Shown: piece by piece, positions 6,244 to 10,404 of the stretch
How the letters are laid out: every line of letters begins with the position of its first letter
Position numbering within the stretch: the stretch's first letter is position 1
DNA from: Desulfovibrionaceae bacterium UBA3823
GTDB lineage: Bacteria > Desulfobacterota > Desulfovibrionia > Desulfovibrionales > Desulfovibrionaceae
Length of the DNA: 10,404 nt
NCBI GenBank assembly: GCA_002369295.1
Contig: DFDR01000162.1
Location: 1-10,404 of the forward strand
Direction: 5' to 3'
Notes under the pieces: model-generated
Database searches by the model: none
What the model saw: the letters and a program-made list of their open reading frames with translations, nothing else
Told to the model about the DNA's origin: nothing
Translations under genes and position numbers: made by a program

Positions 6244-7029
6244 ACGCTTCCTGTGCTTGCGGCTGGCCTTGTGCCTTTCCTTGTGCCTGCCGGCCGAGGA
6301 GGCCTTCGCCCTTGAGCTTCTGGACGGGGCGTCCTGCCTGACTTCCGTGCTGGAGCGGGTCCTGTGGCGGTGCATGTCCTCGCTCGAGCTGGCGAGGCCG
6401 GCGATGTCCTCGGCGAGGGCGAATTCAAGATCGCGCCCCTTGAGCGCCCTCTCCGTGCCGAGGGCCGCAATGCGCAGCTTGGTGCTGGAGACGGCGTTGC
6501 GCGCCGAAATGTTCTTGAGGTGGGCTTGGGAGCCTTCTACATGGGCCCTGCGGCGCACCAGCAGCACGTCAGCCACGATGGCGCCCCGGTCGCCGGCCTC
6601 CAGCGCGGCGGAGCCGGCGTAGCCCTGCCTGACGCAGGCTTCCAGAGATGCCTGCGAGGCGCTGCCTCTGGCCACGACGGCGATTTCAACGATGCGGTCG
6701 GCTTCGCTCGGCTTGTCCGTGACGGAGAAGCCCTTGAGCCCCAGACGCTGTTCGAGGTAGTCGTGCAGGCCTCTGGTCAGGTTCTGGCCGTCGCGGATGG
6801 AGAAGTAGGCTCTGCCCTGGCCGCGCTCGGCCGGCTCCACGGGGGCGGAGCGAAACATCTCGGCGCGCTCTGCGGGGCGGTACATGACGTCCCCTTGCGG
6901 CGTTGCGGCAACGGCTGCGCCGGAATGTCCCTGCCTGGCGGGGCGCTGCGAGCAGGACGTCGCTCCGAGCGCCGTCAGCAGGGCCATGAGCAGGGCGGTG
7001 GCTGTCAGGTTGAAGTGTCGTGCGGACAT
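6235..7029 (-). CDS. TraT-like lipoprotein lacking the glycine-rich hairpin, with basic C-terminal tail
   Basis: The protein has 264 aa. A hydrophobic signal (about 8-24) ends at a lipobox-like ATSC with Cys26 as the probable lipidated residue. Position -3 is Ala, a little off consensus. The folded part (about 74-213) aligns by eye with TraT, the outer-membrane complement-resistance and surface-exclusion protein: AYFSIRDGQNL (74-84), the SEAD element (108-111), GAIVADVLLVRR (149-160), and the end STKLRIAALGTERALKGRDLEFALAEDIAGL. In the neighbouring paralogue about 36 extra residues of Gly/Ala-rich hydrophobic sequence separate the SEAD and VADV elements; here that segment is missing. Residues 219-264 form a tail dominated by His, Arg, Lys and Ser. 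The start at 7029 has an excellent AGGAGGAA (7035-7042). It lies 150 bp downstream of the other TraT-like gene on the same strand. Function is not assigned; the TraT link is by motif only. Confidence 0.75.
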   Translation of the reverse strand: MSARHFNLTATALLMALLTALGATSCSQRPARQGHSGAAVAATPQGDVMYRPAERAEMFRSAPVEPAERGQGRAYFSIRDGQNLTRGLHDYLEQRLGLKGFSVTDKPSEADRIVEIAVVARGSASQASLEACVRQGYAGSAALEAGDRGAIVADVLLVRRRAHVEGSQAHLKNISARNAVSSTKLRIAALGTERALKGRDLEFALAEDIAGLASSSEDMHRHRTRSSTEVRQDAPSRSSRAKASSAGRHKERHKASRKHRKRRG

Positions 7030-7034
7030 TCGGC

Positions 7035-7042
7035 TTCCTCCT
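7035..7042 (-). promoter_or_regulatory. Ribosome binding site of the second TraT-like gene
   Basis: On the - strand AGGAGGAA lies 5 nt before the ATG at 7029. It decides this start over an upstream in-frame ATG at 7164, whose extra 45 residues are low-complexity and would hide the signal peptide. Confidence 0.8.
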
Positions 7043-7049
7043 GTGTCGC

Positions 7050-7071
7050 GGCCAGGCGCAGGGGCCTGGCC
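7050..7071 (-). repeat. Inverted repeat just upstream of the second TraT-like gene
   Basis: An 8-bp perfect stem (GGCCAGGC 7050-7057, GCCTGGCC 7064-7071) with a 6-nt loop lies 7 nt upstream of the ribosome binding site on the - strand transcript. It could affect translation or transcript stability. No T-tract follows. Confidence 0.5.
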
Positions 7072-7134
7072 CTGGCAAGATGGCGGCGCAGGGCCGCCGG
7101 CCGCTAAGGGCGGGGTCGCAGGCCGTTCCGCCTC

Positions 7135-7161
7135 CCGGCAGGCGAAGCCTTGGCCTGCCGG
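7135..7161 (-). repeat. Inverted repeat after the first TraT-like gene
   Basis: A 9-bp perfect stem (CCGGCAGGC 7135-7143, GCCTGCCGG 7153-7161) with a 9-nt loop lies 18 nt beyond the stop of the upstream lipoprotein gene. It may be a weak or rho-assisted terminator, or an mRNA-stabilising hairpin between the two cistrons. There is no U-tract on the - strand transcript. Confidence 0.5.
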
Positions 7162-7179
7162 CAAGGCTGCGGGCGCAGG

Positions 7180-7839
7180 CTACTTGCGCACGCAGCCGAC
7201 GATGTCCTGGGCGAGCTGCTCCTTGAGGGCCGCAAGGCTCTCCTCCCTGGTCATGCCGTGTCCCTTGGCGGTGACGGCGTGCTCTTCGGGCGCGGGCTCC
7301 TCGCCCCGTCTGACGATGGAGACGTCGGCCACCATGGCCCAGGTGTTGTCGCTTTTGGCATCGAAGGCCGAGGCGCCGAGCCCGAGCAGGGCGCCGGCGC
7401 CGGCGCCGACGAGGGCGCCCGTGCGGCCGCCGGCAATGCCGCCGACGCCGAGGCCGAGGACGGTGCCCATCAGGGTGTTGCCGAGCGTTTGGCTTCCGCT
7501 CAGGCGCGCGCCCGAGGTGTCGCAGAGGTAGATGTCCTTGACGTCGATGGCGACGACGGCATCGGCCTCGCTGCGGCTGTCGGCGGGTACGAGGCCGCGC
7601 TCGCTCTGCAGGGAGGCGGTGACGAGCGAGGCCAGGTCCTCGTTGGCGCCGTTGTTCAGGCCGCGGACCTCGACAAAGACGCAGCTGCCTTCGCCGAGAT
7701 GGCGCGGGGCAAGGCGGGTCAGATTCGGCATGGGGCCCTGTGCGCCGCCTTTCGAGGCGCAGCCGGGAAGAGCGCACAGCGCAAGGCAGAGGAGCAGGGC
7801 GAGAACGGTGCAGGGCAAGGGTCGCTGGCAGGCGTGCAT
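7180..7839 (-). CDS. TraT-like outer-membrane lipoprotein
   Basis: The protein has 219 aa, slightly shorter than plasmid TraT. The lipoprotein signal has a good lipobox LPGC with Cys27. VFVEVRGLNNGANEDLASLV (54-73) matches the TraT 'VFLQIKNTSDKD' strand in position and pattern. EADAVVAIDVKDI (91-103) is followed by a Gly/Ala-rich hydrophobic hairpin (about 120-158: LGNTLMGTVLGLGVGGIAGG, then GALVGAGAGALLGLGASA). Next come TWAMVADVSIVRR (166-178), equivalent to TraT 'YTMITDVQIAER', and a short C-terminal helix ending ALKEQLAQDIVG. TraT proteins sit in the outer membrane and are known for serum resistance and for blocking conjugation. No conjugation genes are visible here, so a chromosomal envelope role is inferred. 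The start at 7839 has AAGGA 9 nt upstream. It is the first gene of a likely two-gene unit. Confidence 0.8.
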   Translation of the reverse strand: MHACQRPLPCTVLALLLCLALCALPGCASKGGAQGPMPNLTRLAPRHLGEGSCVFVEVRGLNNGANEDLASLVTASLQSERGLVPADSRSEADAVVAIDVKDIYLCDTSGARLSGSQTLGNTLMGTVLGLGVGGIAGGRTGALVGAGAGALLGLGASAFDAKSDNTWAMVADVSIVRRGEEPAPEEHAVTAKGHGMTREESLAALKEQLAQDIVGCVRK

Positions 7840-7860
7840 GATGGCCGTCCTTGGGTTAAA

Positions 7861-7900
7861 ATGTTAAAGGCGTTTACCATTCATATCAGGATGTTGTCCA
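7861..7900 (-). promoter_or_regulatory. AT-rich promoter candidate for the TraT-like pair
   Basis: This AT-rich patch in an otherwise GC-rich gap holds two overlapping weak candidates on the - strand. One is CTGATA (7884-7889), 17 bp, TAACAT (7861-7866), whose transcript would start almost at the ribosome binding site. The other is TGGACA (7895-7900), 17 bp, with a poor -10 (GTAAAC, 7872-7877). Confidence 0.3.
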
Positions 7901-7986
7901 GATTGCGCCCCAGGCCTTCCCGGAAGCCGGGACTGGCGTTCCGGGCTGGGGGCCGCGCGCGGCAGCGGCGCGGCGAGGCGTCCTGC

Positions 7987-8014
7987 TTGACCTCAGGGGC
8001 TTTTTCCGTATGGT
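7987..8014 (+). promoter_or_regulatory. Sigma70-type promoter of topA
   Basis: A -35 TTGACC (7987-7992, 5 of 6 consensus) and a -10 TATGGT (8009-8014, 4 of 6) are separated by 16 bp. The predicted start point near 8021 leaves a short leader of about 14 nt containing the GGAGA ribosome binding site before the ATG at 8035. Confidence 0.5.
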
Positions 8015-8024
8015 ACCCCCCAAT

Positions 8025-8029
8025 GGAGA
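8025..8029 (+). promoter_or_regulatory. Ribosome binding site of topA
   Basis: GGAGA lies 5 nt before the ATG at 8035. It overlaps an in-frame ATG at 8023, and so favours the downstream start, which gives the family-typical N-terminus MAKELIIVESPAK. Confidence 0.65.
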
Positions 8030-8034
8030 AGCTC

Positions 8035-10302
8035 ATGGCTAAAGAACTGATCATCGTCGAGTCGCCTGCCAAGGTGAAGACCATACGCAAGATCCTTGGC
8101 CCTGCCTACGCCGTGGAGGCCAGCGTCGGCCACGTGCGCGACCTGCCTTCCAGCACCCTCGGCGTGGACGAGGCCAACGGCTTCGAGCCGGAGTACCACG
8201 TCATACCCGGCAAGGAGAAAGTCGTCGGCACGCTGCAGAGCGAGGCTGCCAAGGCCGACGTCACCTACCTTGCGCCCGACCCCGACCGCGAAGGGGAGGC
8301 CATAGCCTGGCACGTGGCAGAGCTTTTGAAGGGCAAGGCCAAGGAGATCAAGCGGATCCAGTTCAACGAGATCACCGCCCACGCCGTGAAGGAGGCCCTG
8401 GCGCATCCGCGCGGGCTGGACGCCGACCTCTTCCATGCCCAGCAGGCGCGGCGCATCCTCGACCGCCTCGTGGGCTACAAGATTTCCCCCCTGCTGTGGA
8501 AAACCGTCAAGCGGGGCATCTCGGCCGGCCGCGTGCAGTCCGTGGCGCTTCGGCTCATCGTGGACAGGGAACTCGAGCGCGAAAAGTTCAAGCCCGAGGA
8601 GTACTGGGTGTTCCGCGTCCTGCTTCAGGGAACCGAAGGCGCCCCCTTCAGGGCGGATCTGGCCAGGATCGGCGGCGCCAAGGCGGCAATCGCCTGCCAG
8701 GCCGATGCCGAGGCCCTCGAAGCCGCGCTTGAAGGCGCTCCGTTCACCGTGGCCCGGGTGGAGCAGAAGCGCCGCGAGAAGGCGCCGCAGCCGCCCTTCA
8801 TCACCTCGACCCTGCAGCAGGTGGCCAACCAGCGCCTCGGCTACTCGGCCAAGCGCACCATGGGCATAGCCCAGCGCCTCTACGAAGGCGTGGAGCTTCA
8901 GGGCAGGGGCACCCAGGCCCTCATCACCTACATGCGCACGGACTCCACCCGCATCGCCGACGAGGCGGCCAGGGCCGCCGAGGAGTTCATCGCCTCCCGC
9001 TACGGTCAGGACTACCTTCCCGGCAAGCGCCGCAGCTACAAGATCCGCGCCAACGCCCAGGACGCCCACGAAGCCATACGGCCCGTCGACGTTGCCATCA
9101 CCCCCGAGTCCGTCAAGGAAAGCCTGAGCGCCGAGCAGTACAGCCTCTACAAGCTCATCTGGTCGCGCTTCGTCGCCTCCCAGATGGCTGCCGCCGTCTT
9201 TATGGACACCAAGGTGGCCGTGGCCTGCCGCGACACCGAATGGCATGCCAAGGGCCAGCGCGAGCTCTTTGCCGGCTGGCAGAAGGCCTTTCCTTCGGGC
9301 GAGCGCGATGCGGACCTGCCGGAGCTCAAGGAAGGCGAAACCCTGCGCCTGGAGCAGCTCGAAAAAGAGCAGAAGTTCACCCAGCCGCCGGCCCGCTTTT
9401 CGGAGGCAAGCCTCGTGCGCACCCTCGAAGAGCTCGGCATCGGCCGTCCCTCCACCTACGCGAGCATCATCTCCACCCTTGAGGACAGGAGCTACGTGGA
9501 ACTGAAGGAAAAGCACTTCGTGCCCACGGATCTTGGCCGCGCCGTCTGCTCCCAGCTCGTGGCAAACTTCGGCAAGCTCATGGACGTCAACTTCACGGCG
9601 GAAATGGAGAGCGGCCTCGACAAGGTCGCCGAGGGCAGCGAGTCCTGGATCGAGCTTTTGGGCGACTTCATGCACGACTTCAATCCGGCGCTGGACGCTG
9701 CGTCGAAGAACATGGCCAACCTCAAGGGCGGCATCGCCACCTCCCTTGTCTGTCCCGACTGCGGCAAGAGCCTCGTGATCAAGTTCGGCAAGGCCGGCGC
9801 CTTCCTCGCCTGCACGGGCTATCCCGCCTGCCGCTTCACGAGCAACCTCGTGCGCAGCGATGCAGGCGAGCTCGCCATTGCGCCCAAGGAGGAGCGTCAG
9901 ATGGAGGTTGTCGGCACCTGTCCCGAATGCCAGAGCCCCCTCGTGGTCAAGCGCTCCCGCACGGGCAGCCGCTTCATCGCCTGCAGCGCCTATCCCAAGT
10001 GCCGCTACGCGGCCCCCTTCTCCACGGGCGTTGCCTGCCCCCAGTGCGGCGAGGGCGAGATAGTGGAGAAGAGCACCAAGAAGGGCAAGATCTTCTATTC
10101 CTGCAGCCGCTATCCCCAGTGCGAGTTCGCCCTCTGGAACGAGCCCGTGCCTGAGAAGTGTCCGGAGTGCGGCTCGCCCTACCTTGTTCTGCGCCGGACC
10201 CGCCAGGGCGTGCGCAAGGCCTGCCCGTCCAAGGACTGCGGCTATGCCGTCGAGGCGGATGGCGAATCCGGAGAAGCCGGCGCTGGCACCGAAGGCGCCT
10301 AA
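8035..10302 (+). CDS. topA: DNA topoisomerase I (type IA, omega protein)
   Basis: This is a 755-aa cytoplasmic enzyme that relaxes negative supercoils by cutting one strand through a 5'-phosphotyrosine. The Toprim domain opens the protein: Glu9 in IIVESPAK, and the metal-binding PDPDREGEA with Asp82, Asp84 and Glu86. GISAGRVQSVALR (161-173) is the conserved DNA-binding segment. The active-site Tyr299 lies in ITYMRTDST. Four Cys4 zinc ribbons form the C-terminal region: Cys 573/576/593/599, 629/632/650/656, 668/671/690/696 and 709/712/730/735. All 16 cysteines are present. An acidic Gly/Ala/Glu tail ends the protein. The length is somewhat shorter than the E. coli enzyme, which has extra non-Cys4 C-terminal domains. 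The gene is divergent from the lipoprotein pair and has its own promoter. Nothing suggests inactivation. Confidence 0.97.
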   Translation: MAKELIIVESPAKVKTIRKILGPAYAVEASVGHVRDLPSSTLGVDEANGFEPEYHVIPGKEKVVGTLQSEAAKADVTYLAPDPDREGEAIAWHVAELLKGKAKEIKRIQFNEITAHAVKEALAHPRGLDADLFHAQQARRILDRLVGYKISPLLWKTVKRGISAGRVQSVALRLIVDRELEREKFKPEEYWVFRVLLQGTEGAPFRADLARIGGAKAAIACQADAEALEAALEGAPFTVARVEQKRREKAPQPPFITSTLQQVANQRLGYSAKRTMGIAQRLYEGVELQGRGTQALITYMRTDSTRIADEAARAAEEFIASRYGQDYLPGKRRSYKIRANAQDAHEAIRPVDVAITPESVKESLSAEQYSLYKLIWSRFVASQMAAAVFMDTKVAVACRDTEWHAKGQRELFAGWQKAFPSGERDADLPELKEGETLRLEQLEKEQKFTQPPARFSEASLVRTLEELGIGRPSTYASIISTLEDRSYVELKEKHFVPTDLGRAVCSQLVANFGKLMDVNFTAEMESGLDKVAEGSESWIELLGDFMHDFNPALDAASKNMANLKGGIATSLVCPDCGKSLVIKFGKAGAFLACTGYPACRFTSNLVRSDAGELAIAPKEERQMEVVGTCPECQSPLVVKRSRTGSRFIACSAYPKCRYAAPFSTGVACPQCGEGEIVEKSTKKGKIFYSCSRYPQCEFALWNEPVPEKCPECGSPYLVLRRTRQGVRKACPSKDCGYAVEADGESGEAGAGTEGA

Positions 10303-10373
10303 GGCGCGTGCATGCGGGGCCGTCCCACCGTAGACGGCTCTGGAAAAGGTTCTGCCAGCCGGTTGGAGCCAAG

Positions 10374-10404
10374 AAAAAGTGGTGCTTAATGCCTTGATTT
10401 TTTT
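10374..10404 (+). terminator. Weak terminator candidate downstream of topA, at window edge
   Basis: AAAAA (10374-10378) and a T-run (10398-10404) flank an imperfect GGTG/TGCC stem (with G-U pairs) and a CTTAA loop, 72 bp after the topA stop. The T-run reaches the window edge and may be longer. The stem is weak; an alternative upstream pairing is GGCTC (10336-10340) with GAGCC (10366-10370). Confidence 0.3.

Noticed and set aside
6686..7777. 363-codon Arg-rich frame overlapping both TraT-like genes
   Set aside because: Low-complexity shadow; the two lipoprotein frames have lipoboxes, ribosome binding sites and mutual similarity.
6235..7839. Conjugative or plasmid origin of the TraT-like genes
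   Set aside because: No other transfer gene, origin of transfer, integrase or composition change is visible, and topA directly adjoins, so a chromosomal location is more likely.
7150..8034. Long N-terminal extension of topA
   Set aside because: The frame is open but runs through the opposing lipoprotein gene and intergenic DNA. The family N-terminus, ribosome binding site and promoter all place the start at 8035.
7993..9675. 560-codon open frame on the - strand opposite topA
   Set aside because: It lies entirely against a well-conserved topA coding region, has no recognisable motif and is explained by high GC suppressing stops.

Overview
This GC-rich window carries seven complete genes and one gene cut by the left edge. 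They are packed densely and change strand several times. The protein types are Gram-negative: two outer-membrane-type lipoproteins, a signal-peptide-bearing MscS channel and an MBOAT/SGNH acylation pair. Composition and gene types would fit a Desulfovibrionaceae-like deltaproteobacterium, but no phylogenetic marker was compared, so this is only a guess. I see no insertion sequence, integrase, CRISPR array, rRNA or tRNA. The window reads as ordinary chromosome with a few unusual proteins.

Layout, left to right. (1) Positions 1-2115, + strand: the C-terminal part of an AlgI-type MBOAT O-acyltransferase, then a membrane-anchored SGNH-like protein. This is the usual gene pair for acylating a cell-surface glycan, but the SGNH partner appears to lack the usual catalytic Asp/His. 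(2) A near-symmetrical hairpin at 2151-2196 separates this pair from the convergent next unit. (3) Positions 2215-5299, - strand: a large MscS-family channel of 896 aa with a signal peptide, a charged periplasmic domain and about ten membrane spans, followed 46 bp downstream by a small cupin. (4) Positions 5527-6180, + strand: an isolated thiamine-phosphate synthase (thiE), divergent from the channel across a 227-bp gap. (5) Positions 6235-7839, - strand: two consecutive lipoproteins that both look TraT-like. The upstream one keeps the glycine-rich hydrophobic hairpin of TraT. The downstream one has lost it and has gained a very basic C-terminal tail. (6) Positions 8035-10302, + strand: complete topA (DNA topoisomerase I) with four Cys4 zinc ribbons and a recognisable promoter, divergent from the lipoprotein pair. 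A weak terminator candidate lies at the right edge.

How the genes work together: most units look independent. thiE and topA are housekeeping genes. The rest act at the envelope: surface acylation, mechanosensitive turgor release and outer-membrane lipoproteins. I did not find a convincing new multi-gene system. The most distinctive signals are the diverged TraT-like pair and the probably non-catalytic SGNH partner of the MBOAT enzyme. The many long overlapping reading frames on opposite strands are shadows caused by high GC.
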